A DNA stretch of 9,254 nt from Candidatus Hydrogenedens sp. Lineage in GTDB: Bacteria; Hydrogenedentota; Hydrogenedentia; Hydrogenedentales; Hydrogenedentaceae. A model generated the notes under the pieces. That model had not been told where the DNA came from. It worked only from the letters and a program-made list of their open reading frames with translations, and made no database searches. The stretch covers positions 1 through 9,254 of the forward strand of contig DAOSBX010000063.1 of NCBI GenBank assembly GCA_035361075.1. Direction: 5' to 3'. Within the stretch, counting starts at the first letter, position 1. The number at the start of each line of letters is the position of its first letter. This document shows, in pieces, positions 1 to 5,437 of this stretch. The position numbers and the translations under genes were made by a program.

Positions 1-1
1 G

Positions 2-88
2 TTACTTATATTCTCGATTTTGGTAGGTTCGGGTATATGTTTTTATTTTGTGATGAATGGGATAAGTGTATTAAGAAAATCCAAATAA
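2..88 (+). CDS. C-terminal membrane tail of a truncated upstream gene
   Basis: The window opens inside a reading frame that ends with TAA at 86-88. The 28 visible residues form one hydrophobic segment (about residues 1-22) followed by a short basic tail, VLRKSK, as expected for a C-terminal membrane anchor with a cytoplasmic end. The stretch VGSGICFYFVMNG resembles IGAGIGLFFVLRG in the last membrane segment of the 375-aa protein ending at 3712, so this may be a paralogue of that gene. The stop lies 18 bases before the next ATG (107), which fits an operon. Another frame is also open from 1 to 96, but its translation looks less like a protein end. Function cannot be assigned from the fragment. 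Confidence 0.42.
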   Translation, partial: LLIFSILVGSGICFYFVMNGISVLRKSK

Positions 89-94
89 AGAGGT

Positions 95-145
95 AAGGAG
101 ATATTTATGATTGGGTTAAACAACAAAGAGGAGGTAAAGACAATG
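95..145 (+). promoter_or_regulatory. two tandem in-frame ribosome binding sites and starts
   Basis: AAGGAG at 95-100 stands 6 bases before ATG 107, and AGAGGAGGT at 127-135 stands 7 bases before ATG 143. Both starts are in the same frame, 12 codons apart. The second site is the stronger match to the anti-Shine-Dalgarno. The codons between read as a polar stretch with N, K and E. The same arrangement recurs at the heads of the following genes. Confidence 0.5.
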
Positions 146-385
146 GAAGGTATGAAGGGTTATTCTCCAATATTTTTCCAATACAGTACAAGTAAATTAG
201 GTTTAACTTATATAAATGCAGATTTAAATTTTTTGAGATATGCAAGTATAAATAGATTCTTTTCTGGAGAGGACAAAAATTTTAATATATTGATAACAAA
301 AGACTTACGACTATTGAGCCAGAAAAGTATTCCAATTGGCACGGGTATTGTTATTAATAATTCGACAATTGAATATGAATTATAA
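107..385 (+). CDS. small protein of unknown function (92 aa, or 80 aa from the second start)
   Basis: I do not recognise this protein. The frame runs from ATG 107 (AAGGAG 6 bases upstream) to TAA at 383-385; an equally good in-frame start is ATG 143, preceded by AGAGGAGGT. There is no signal peptide or membrane segment. The body is rich in I, N, L, S and aromatic residues, with alternating hydrophobic stretches near the C-terminus (NILITKDLRLL, GTGIVINNSTIEYEL) that suggest a small beta-rich or mixed fold. It lies between a membrane-protein tail ending at 88 and the large membrane protein that follows, all on one strand with short gaps, so it is probably co-transcribed with them. The next frame is already open from 318 and overlaps its end. 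It could be a genuine small partner or the decayed remnant of a larger gene. Confidence 0.5.
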   Translation: MIGLNNKEEVKTMEGMKGYSPIFFQYSTSKLGLTYINADLNFLRYASINRFFSGEDKNFNILITKDLRLLSQKSIPIGTGIVINNSTIEYEL

Positions 386-397
386 ACCAATAAACAG

Positions 398-647
398 AAG
401 GAGAAAAAAAATGAAAATGGATGTAAATAAAAATCAAAGATGCCTCGTTATTAATAATAACAGGCATAAAAATAAATATAAACAATTGGACCTTGAAAGG
501 AATTATAAAACTATGAAAAAACTTAGTAGTATAGGAGAAACAAATATGAAGAACACAAACAAAAATAAAAATGAACTAAGGAGAAGCGCAATGAATTTAT
601 ATCCACAATTAAAAAAACATTTAAACAACAAGGAGAGAGGATTTATG
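398..647 (+). promoter_or_regulatory. array of ribosome-binding-site/ATG modules, all in frame
   Basis: Four good Shine-Dalgarno/start pairs follow one another: AAGGAG 398-403 with ATG 411, TAGGAGA 532-538 with ATG 546, TAAGGAGA 577-584 with ATG 591, and AAGGAG 630-635 with ATG 645. A weaker fifth is GAAAGG 495-500 with ATG 513. All are in one frame with no stop, although the stretch is very A-rich and the other frames contain stops. The encoded leader is N/K/R-rich and hydrophilic. The last start, 645, immediately precedes an ideal signal or membrane segment. Confidence 0.55.
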
Positions 648-2564
648 AAAAGCAGAGTACTATTAGGTTTATTGTTAAGTTTGGTAATTTTGATAAGTGG
701 TATATGTTGGAGTTGTCAGGGGTATTTTACTTTACAGGAATTAGAAAACTCGAAGTTTTTATCATTTTTATATTTTCCTTGGCATCGTTTAATTACGCCT
801 TATATTGAAAAGTGGTTTTTTATTGATGTGCCGGATATAGAGCCCAAAATAAGTCCTTTATTAGCATATGTAGGTTTTTATAAGAGCATAGATATAAATG
901 ATGAATGGGACTTTTTATTAAAAGAGGGCAGGAGTATTTTCTATATACTCCATGATATTTGTGCTATGGTTTTAAGTAATAGAGAGGGGCTGTCATATTA
1001 TTTAGGTCATATGGGGAATGAATCAGTGGCTTTGATAAGTGGTGTAGGTCCATTAACTCAGTCTGTATTTTTATCTATATTAGGGGTAGTATTGTTATCA
1101 ATGCTATTGTTTGAGGTTTGGCGTCGTAATTTTAACATTGAATCAGGAGCCTTACTTCCTTGCTATGAATGTAATAATAATTATTGTATAACGGAGAGTA
1201 AACAACTTAATGTAGGAGGGAAAAATATGGATAGGTATCAAACATTCAGTATGAATAACATAAACAGTAACAAAACAAAAGGAGGACATGATATGAATAC
1301 CAATAAAGGCAATCAAAATAATTTTAGTAATGATGAAAGACAAGAGCAGAAGAAGGAAATGAGCCCTCAATTTTCTAAGGGTGTTTTATATATCATATTG
1401 GGGCTGGGAATTATTGTTGCAGGTTATTTATTAGCTTCTTTCTTTTCGACACCAAAATTTAGTGATGGAGAAGCACCTAAATTTGAGTTGCCAGTACAAC
1501 AACAGCGTGTAATGGTCCCTCCAAAACCACAAACCCTCGACCCAGAAATAATATTTAATGAAAAGGTTAAACCTGTCGTTGAAGATTGTAAAAGGGAAAA
1601 TGAAGAAGTACTGAGAAAATGCCTGTTTACTTTGGATGAAAGAATGAAAGAGTGTTATTCAGGCATAGACCCATTTTTAGATGATATGACATCATTTGGA
1701 ACAAAGATAGGTATAGTCTGGAATTGGGCTGTGGGTGATAAAGAGGCTTATATAAAATCTAAATTTGAGGAACATATCGTATCTGAGGAAGAACTGAAAC
1801 AAATTCTTAATGATGTAGTTGAACAATATATTGAAGGAGTAGGCGGAAATATCAATGAAATGCATACGAGAATTATGGTAAATATGGAACCCATTCGTAA
1901 ACAGTTTAATATCCCGAAAACCACAATAAAAACTTTTGTTAGTAGTGCTATGCAATATGTTTTGGAGGATATACAGAATAATAGTAATAAACTATTGTGG
2001 AATACAATAATAAGTTATGGTTTGTCGGAGATTGGGAGCTATATTGCAGTACAAGGTGGATCTATTGTTTTAAGCCAAATTAGTTCGTATGTTTTACCTA
2101 CAATTTCAGAAGCCATTCTAACCCCTGCATTAGCAATGGCAGGAGTAAACTTAACTTCTACATTGGCTGGCGTTGGTGTAGGGACCGCTGCTTCTGCAGG
2201 GACTGGAGCTACTATCGGTTCAGTTATCCCGGGTTTTGGAACCGTAGTTGGATTTGTGGCAGGTGGAATTATCGGGATTATTATTGAAAACCATATAGAT
2301 AATAACTTCAAGGAAAAAATCAAACCTCAAATCGAGAGGTCTATTGATGAGATAAAAATACAAATTAGTAGAGGTTTTAGACAGAATATGTCAAGTGAAG
2401 AAGAGGTATTTATGAAGGATTTGTCTATGAAGATAAAACAGGGGGTAAGTGATTTTTGTAACATACAAAATCAAATAATAATGACAAATTATCAAAACCT
2501 TATAAATAACATAAATAACTCAATGGGGGTAGCTAAAAAAGTATCTATCTATGGGAATATCTAA
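411..2564 (+). CDS. large membrane protein with three membrane segments; two modules in one frame, unknown function
   Basis: The frame is open from 318 to TAA 2562-2564. ATG 411 is the first start with a proper ribosome binding site (717 aa); ATG 645 gives 639 aa and a classic short N-terminal signal or anchor (MKSRVLLGLLLSLVILISG). From 645, module A has membrane segment 1 (residues about 4-22), an aromatic-rich loop of about 110 residues presumably outside, and membrane segment 2 (about 137-158) followed by FEVWRRNF, a positive-inside signal. A polar N/K-rich linker with a CYECNNNYC cysteine cluster then leads to module B: membrane segment 3 (nucleotides about 1383-1446), a long helical charged region, and a glycine-zipper-like hydrophobic segment (about 2095-2285). 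No stop separates A and B. The predicted topology (in, out, in, out) is consistent whether or not they are fused. Module B resembles conserved hypothetical proteins I associate with planctomycete-type bacteria; no function is known to me. Confidence 0.68.
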   Translation: MKMDVNKNQRCLVINNNRHKNKYKQLDLERNYKTMKKLSSIGETNMKNTNKNKNELRRSAMNLYPQLKKHLNNKERGFMKSRVLLGLLLSLVILISGICWSCQGYFTLQELENSKFLSFLYFPWHRLITPYIEKWFFIDVPDIEPKISPLLAYVGFYKSIDINDEWDFLLKEGRSIFYILHDICAMVLSNREGLSYYLGHMGNESVALISGVGPLTQSVFLSILGVVLLSMLLFEVWRRNFNIESGALLPCYECNNNYCITESKQLNVGGKNMDRYQTFSMNNINSNKTKGGHDMNTNKGNQNNFSNDERQEQKKEMSPQFSKGVLYIILGLGIIVAGYLLASFFSTPKFSDGEAPKFELPVQQQRVMVPPKPQTLDPEIIFNEKVKPVVEDCKRENEEVLRKCLFTLDERMKECYSGIDPFLDDMTSFGTKIGIVWNWAVGDKEAYIKSKFEEHIVSEEELKQILNDVVEQYIEGVGGNINEMHTRIMVNMEPIRKQFNIPKTTIKTFVSSAMQYVLEDIQNNSNKLLWNTIISYGLSEIGSYIAVQGGSIVLSQISSYVLPTISEAILTPALAMAGVNLTSTLAGVGVGTAASAGTGATIGSVIPGFGTVVGFVAGGIIGIIIENHIDNNFKEKIKPQIERSIDEIKIQISRGFRQNMSSEEEVFMKDLSMKIKQGVSDFCNIQNQIIMTNYQNLINNINNSMGVAKKVSIYGNI
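1213..1295 (+). promoter_or_regulatory. two internal ribosome binding sites with in-frame starts
   Basis: Inside the long frame, TAGGAGGG at 1213-1220 lies 6 bases before ATG 1227, and AAAGGAGGA at 1278-1286 lies 7 bases before ATG 1293. Both starts are in frame with each other and with the surrounding coding region. They sit in the cytoplasmic-type linker just before the third membrane segment, where an independent membrane protein would be expected to begin. Confidence 0.5.
1293..2564 (+). CDS. alternative internal product: single-span membrane protein with glycine-zipper segment (423 aa)
   Basis: This is the second half of the long frame read from its strongest internal start (AAAGGAGGA 7 bases upstream). 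It begins with about 28 polar residues, then one membrane segment (about residues 31-52, VLYIILGLGIIVAGYLLASFF), then a proline- and glutamine-containing stalk. A mostly helical region of roughly 180 residues follows, with conserved-looking pieces such as FLDDMTSFGTKIG and KFEEHIVSEEELKQIL. A hydrophobic Gly/Ala-rich segment (about residues 268-330, including GVGVGTAASAGTGATIG) is followed by an amphipathic C-terminal helix region. By topology the bulk lies outside the cytoplasm. From memory the helical region plus late glycine-rich segment matches uncharacterised proteins of Planctomycetes and relatives; the name and function are unknown to me. Whether it is made separately, only as part of the fusion, or both cannot be decided from sequence. 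Confidence 0.42.
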   Translation: MNTNKGNQNNFSNDERQEQKKEMSPQFSKGVLYIILGLGIIVAGYLLASFFSTPKFSDGEAPKFELPVQQQRVMVPPKPQTLDPEIIFNEKVKPVVEDCKRENEEVLRKCLFTLDERMKECYSGIDPFLDDMTSFGTKIGIVWNWAVGDKEAYIKSKFEEHIVSEEELKQILNDVVEQYIEGVGGNINEMHTRIMVNMEPIRKQFNIPKTTIKTFVSSAMQYVLEDIQNNSNKLLWNTIISYGLSEIGSYIAVQGGSIVLSQISSYVLPTISEAILTPALAMAGVNLTSTLAGVGVGTAASAGTGATIGSVIPGFGTVVGFVAGGIIGIIIENHIDNNFKEKIKPQIERSIDEIKIQISRGFRQNMSSEEEVFMKDLSMKIKQGVSDFCNIQNQIIMTNYQNLINNINNSMGVAKKVSIYGNI

Positions 2565-2571
2565 TTAAAAT

Positions 2572-2653
2572 GGAGGGAAAAACAATGATTAGTAACAATA
2601 GAAATAATTGCAACAAAAACACAAATGCTATAAATAGAGGAGATATTATTATG
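2572..2653 (+). promoter_or_regulatory. tandem ribosome binding sites deciding the start of the 375-aa protein
   Basis: GGAGGG at 2572-2577 is 7 bases before ATG 2585, and GAGGAGA at 2637-2643 is 7 bases before ATG 2651; both are in frame, 22 codons apart. ATG 2570 lacks a comparable site, since the GGAGGG lies after it, so 2585 is preferred over 2570. The codons between 2585 and 2651 encode an N-rich stretch (ISNNRNNCNKNTNAINRG), as in the neighbouring gene heads. Confidence 0.5.
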
Positions 2654-3712
2654 AATATGCATAAAAGAGTTAAAGGGAATTTGAAAAATCGTTTAATGAA
2701 AAGAGAAAGAACTATTGTCTTGAGTTTATTGCTTGTAGTCGGGGTATTGTCTTTAAATTTTAACACCCATGCGATAGTTGGTCCTATAGCAAAGGGAATA
2801 GTAAAGGAAATATTAGAATTTATTGGGGAAAAAGGAGGAAAAGAAGTTCTGGAAAGTGTTGGTAAGAAAGTTAGCAAAGAAGCAATGGAAGAATTAGCGG
2901 AAAAAACGATAAAAGAAGTTGGTGAAGAAGGTGCAAAAAAAGTATTTAAAGAATTAGGTGAGCAAGCATTGAAGCATGGAGATGATGCATTTTTAGTGGC
3001 AAGAAAATATGGAGTACAACAAACAGTGCATTTATTGAAAGAACTTCCGGAAGAAACAGGGAAGAAGGCGGTAAAGGCGTTTTTAAATCGGGGCGATGAA
3101 CTTATGCCTTTAGCACAAAGATTTGGTAAAGAGGTTATAGAGATGGAAGTGAAACATCCGGGACTAACGAAACAGGTTGCGGTAGAGTTTGGAGAACAAG
3201 GAATAAAATCGTTAAAGAATTGTGATACAAACCAGATAATAACATTACTAAGAAGAAAAGATATTTTAAATAATTTAACTCCTGAAGGGAAAGCAGTATT
3301 ATGTCAAAAGGTGAGCCAAAGTTCTACCTGGAATAATATTGTAGATATATTTGAAAAACATCCCAAAACAACAGATGCATTGGTCAAATTAAGTGCAATA
3401 CTGGGAAGTGTATATATTATTTCTGAAAAAGCCTTATCTTCGGATATAAAAAAAGTATTACCCGACGGAAGAGTTGTTGATGAAGAGGTAAGTATATTTC
3501 AGAATAGAGACATAACATATAATCAAGACGGTAGTATGGTAGAAAGTAATAGAGATCCTATTACTAATTTGTTTAAAAAAATTGCGGACAGCGGGAAAAA
3601 TATAGGAATTCACTATTTAGTTATATTTATTGGGGCTGGCATTGGATTATTCTTTGTTCTTCGGGGGTTGGTTCCCATTGTTATATCTCTCCGCAAAAAG
3701 AATAATGTTTAA
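2585..3712 (+). CDS. envelope protein with N-terminal signal, helical HGDD-type region and C-terminal membrane anchor; unknown function
   Basis: The product is 375 aa from ATG 2585 (GGAGGG 7 bases upstream); ATG 2651 and ATG 2696 are in-frame alternatives. After an N/K-rich leader comes a Sec-type signal: MKRERT at residue 38, hydrophobic core to about 58, likely cleavage after THA (A63). Residues 64-300 are strongly helical. They are rich in E, K, A and G with quasi-repeats of helix pairs, among them KHGDDAFLVARKYG (H131-GDDA), NRGDELMPLAQRFG and FEKHPKTTDALVKLS. A short beta-like part follows, then a C-terminal membrane segment (about 344-368) and the basic tail RKKNNV. This layout resembles uncharacterised planctomycete-type proteins with repeated HGDDA motifs; that is recollection, not a search. 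It follows the upstream stop by 20 bases, so the two are probably co-translated. The helical part would face the periplasm. Function is unknown. Confidence 0.72.
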   Translation: MISNNRNNCNKNTNAINRGDIIMNMHKRVKGNLKNRLMKRERTIVLSLLLVVGVLSLNFNTHAIVGPIAKGIVKEILEFIGEKGGKEVLESVGKKVSKEAMEELAEKTIKEVGEEGAKKVFKELGEQALKHGDDAFLVARKYGVQQTVHLLKELPEETGKKAVKAFLNRGDELMPLAQRFGKEVIEMEVKHPGLTKQVAVEFGEQGIKSLKNCDTNQIITLLRRKDILNNLTPEGKAVLCQKVSQSSTWNNIVDIFEKHPKTTDALVKLSAILGSVYIISEKALSSDIKKVLPDGRVVDEEVSIFQNRDITYNQDGSMVESNRDPITNLFKKIADSGKNIGIHYLVIFIGAGIGLFFVLRGLVPIVISLRKKNNV

Positions 3713-3750
3713 GTAAAAAATTAACACGGTAATAAAAAAGGAAGATGGCT

Positions 3751-3948
3751 ATGAGAGTTTATTGCACAATAATTCATATTTTGATAATAGTCGCTATTAT
3801 TTGCTTTCTTGTTTCAATAATAAAAGAGTGTGTGAAGGCTAACCAACAAGTGGAAAAACCGGGGTTTCTAAAGCGAATACTTAAATATTTTTGGGAACCG
3901 TATAAAACATGTTGGGAGTGGAAGGCGAAATATCCATTTCTTTTGTAA
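3751..3948 (+). CDS. small single-span membrane protein (65 aa), unknown function
   Basis: I do not recognise this protein. ATG 3751 is chosen because AAGGAAG at 3738-3744 stands at a proper distance from it, while ATG 3745 is too close to that site. Residues about 5-24 are a membrane helix (IIHILIIVAIICFLVSII), followed by a basic cytoplasmic-type tail containing W and aromatic residues (KYFWEPYKTCWEWKAKYPF). It is 38 bases downstream of the 375-aa gene on the same strand and closes the run of membrane genes, so it is likely the last gene of that operon. I see no convincing hairpin terminator after it; a T-rich stretch lies at about 3951-3980. It could be a small accessory subunit of the membrane assembly. 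Confidence 0.6.
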   Translation: MRVYCTIIHILIIVAIICFLVSIIKECVKANQQVEKPGFLKRILKYFWEPYKTCWEWKAKYPFLL

Positions 3949-3986
3949 CTTTTCTATTTGAAGATTTTTCGTTTTTTGATAAATAG

Positions 3987-4733
3987 TGTGAATTAAAGAC
4001 TACATATCAGGGTGCAACAGATTATAATTAGATGGATTAAAAGGGGACTTAAAAAGGGAAGGGGTTTTATCATACCATTCTCGGAGTTTCTCCGCTGAGC
4101 TTTTGTTGTTCAATACCTTCTGCCTATGAACATAATTATAACAATAAATATATTGGTTTAATCTATCCATGAGCTTTTTGTAATCCGTAAAGTAAAGTTG
4201 TTTTAGAATGTCTATTATTCTAACATTAAACTGTTCAACCAATCCATAGGTCTTCGGCTCTTCGGGTAATTTTGGTAATTCCTTTACATCGACATGAATA
4301 TATCCTGGCTCTACCTCCTCAAATCGTCCCACCTACCCTCGTTGCTTCCGCATCCGCTCCTTCTATGTCTCTCGTTCCGCCTCAATGACCCCATGCCAAT
4401 GTAAACACCGAACAATATTCCATCGATTGACATGTAAAATAAACGGTTTTAACACTCCCACTAATCCATCGATACCCATCCCGATACTCCGCCGTAGTTC
4501 ATATATCACCCATTCCTCCAGCGGATTTAAGACTGTCCTTAATTTATGCGGTCATGATGACTTATCGGTTAATTCTTCTCTCTTATAGTCCATGTGCTTA
4601 ACCACAACCGCTTCGCAAAAACTATTACGGCTTCCTTCGACTCCTTTATCATCTTTTACATTTGAACTGTTATCTTATCGTTTGGGTTATACTTAATTCC
4701 AGCCATATCCATTCCCTCCTTGATTTCCTAACA
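3987..4733 (-). mobile_element. decayed IS481-family insertion sequence
   Basis: The right boundary is placed at the end of CCTAACA (4727-4733), read on the - strand as TGTTAGGAAATCAAGG, which looks like a terminal end just before the transposase start. The left boundary is a guess at TGTGAATTAAAG (3987 onward), only weakly similar to the right end. About 745 bases remain, shorter than a complete element, because the transposase core is deleted. No target duplication could be recognised. The element fills the gap between the membrane cassette and the Mrr_N-domain gene; I see no other gene there. Confidence 0.5.
4000..4712 (-). pseudogene. IS481-family transposase remnant
   Basis: Reading down from ATG 4712 (AAGGAGGGA at 4721-4713) gives MDMAGIKYNPNDK, then a stop, then a helix-turn-helix-like stretch (VIVFAKRLWLSTWTIREK), another stop and a frameshift. 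The next frame gives DKSS, a TGA, PHKLRTVLNPLEEWVIYELR and onward to CLHWHGV, the second DNA-binding part typical of IS481 transposases. Two TAG codons follow, and then a 110-codon open piece from GTG 4332 to TAG 4000-4002. That piece has GYIHVDVKELPKL, with the first catalytic Asp, joined directly to KTYGLVEQFN, with the catalytic Glu region. The middle of the rve/DDE core, about 120 residues with the second Asp, is therefore missing. The C-terminal part (RLNQYIYCYNYVHRQKVLN, AEKLREWYDKTPSLF) is family-typical. The product cannot be active. Confidence 0.88.
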
Positions 4734-4761
4734 TTATCTGTCTTATTCTACATATTATCAT

Positions 4762-4788
4762 TTGATATTATTTAATATGTCTTATAGT
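4762..4788 (+). promoter_or_regulatory. possible promoter of the Mrr_N-domain gene
   Basis: TTGATA (4762-4767) and TATAGT (4783-4788) are separated by 15 bases, about 40 bases before the chosen start at 4831. The spacing is short and the region is AT-rich, so this is a weak prediction. A new transcript start is expected here because the decayed insertion sequence separates this gene from the upstream operon. Confidence 0.22.
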
Positions 4789-4830
4789 CTGTTAGTATTG
4801 GATATATTAATTTACATAAAAGGTATTAAT

Positions 4831-5388
4831 ATGGAACAAAACGAAGTAAATATAGCCTTCGAAATCCTGTTAGAAAAAATTGAAAAAGTTTTTAATTTTT
4901 TAAATGAAGAGGGAGAAACTGCTTTTAAAACTCAAGATTATGAAAAAGCAAGACAACTTAATGAAAATGGGGAAAAATTAAAACAATTCCAAGAAAAAAT
5001 TAAAGTATTACAAACAGAATGGCAAAATCTATTTAGTAAAAGAGTATATTCAAGCAGTAGAAAAAGAAAATCTAAAGGTAGGTTGAAAAGAGGACTTCGG
5101 ACTCCTGAATCTGAATTCAAAATTCCCATCTTAGAAGCAATTGTTAGCCTTGGAGGGGAAGGGAAAACGAGTAAAATCTTAGAGTTAGTTTTTCAAAAAA
5201 TCAAGCATAAATTGAATACACACGATTTAGAACCTCGTAATTCAAATCCCGAACATAAAAGATGGGAAAACACGGCCCATTGGACAAGATATTCGCTCAT
5301 CAATGAAGGATTACTCTCTGATAATTCTCCACAAGGTATCTGGGAAATAACTGAAAAAGGGCGTTCATTCTTGGGTTCGCAAAATTAG
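4831..5388 (+). CDS. coiled-coil protein with Mrr_N-type winged-helix domain
   Basis: The product is 185 aa. ATG 4831 is chosen because AAAAGG lies 7 bases upstream; the frame extends further up but without a ribosome binding site. Residues about 8-72 are a charged coiled coil (ILLEKIEKVFNFLNEEGETA, LNENGEKLKQFQEKIKVLQ). A basic linker follows (SSRKRKSKGRLKRGL). Residues about 91-182 match the Mrr N-terminal winged-helix fold: PILEAIVSLGGEGKTSKILE, then NTAHWTRYSLINEGLL and GIWEITEKG. In restriction endonuclease Mrr this domain binds DNA ahead of a PD-(D/E)XK nuclease; no nuclease domain is present here. A stand-alone domain of this kind is a plausible DNA-binding regulator, or part of a restriction or defence function, with the coiled coil as dimeriser. 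The gene stands alone between a dead insertion sequence and a secreted hydrolase-like gene 49 bases downstream. Confidence 0.8.
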   Translation: MEQNEVNIAFEILLEKIEKVFNFLNEEGETAFKTQDYEKARQLNENGEKLKQFQEKIKVLQTEWQNLFSKRVYSSSRKRKSKGRLKRGLRTPESEFKIPILEAIVSLGGEGKTSKILELVFQKIKHKLNTHDLEPRNSNPEHKRWENTAHWTRYSLINEGLLSDNSPQGIWEITEKGRSFLGSQN

Positions 5389-5437
5389 TCAATTTGAGAT
5401 AGATTTATATCAAATAATTTTTATAAAGGGCATAACA

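Noticed and set aside
1..96. Second open frame at the left edge ending with TAA at 94-96
   Set aside because: The translation is a mix without membrane or domain character. The frame ending at 88 gives a coherent membrane anchor with a basic tail.
336..410. TTG 336 or ATG 375 as start of the long membrane protein
   Set aside because: Neither has a ribosome binding site, and both overlap the preceding 92-aa gene; ATG 411 has AAGGAG at proper distance.
675..725. Possible lipobox in the first membrane segment (LISGIC and CWSC)
   Set aside because: The residue before each cysteine and its neighbours do not fit the L-x-[GA]-C pattern; an uncleaved anchor or ordinary signal is more likely.
4385..4588. 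67-codon + strand reading frame
   Set aside because: It lies antisense within the IS481 transposase remnant; the - strand translation is recognisable and the + strand one is not.
5391..5425. AT-rich hairpin after the Mrr_N gene (ATTTGAGATA / TATCAAAT) followed by AATTTTTATA
   Set aside because: The stem is short, AT-only in its core and bulged; not convincing as a terminator.
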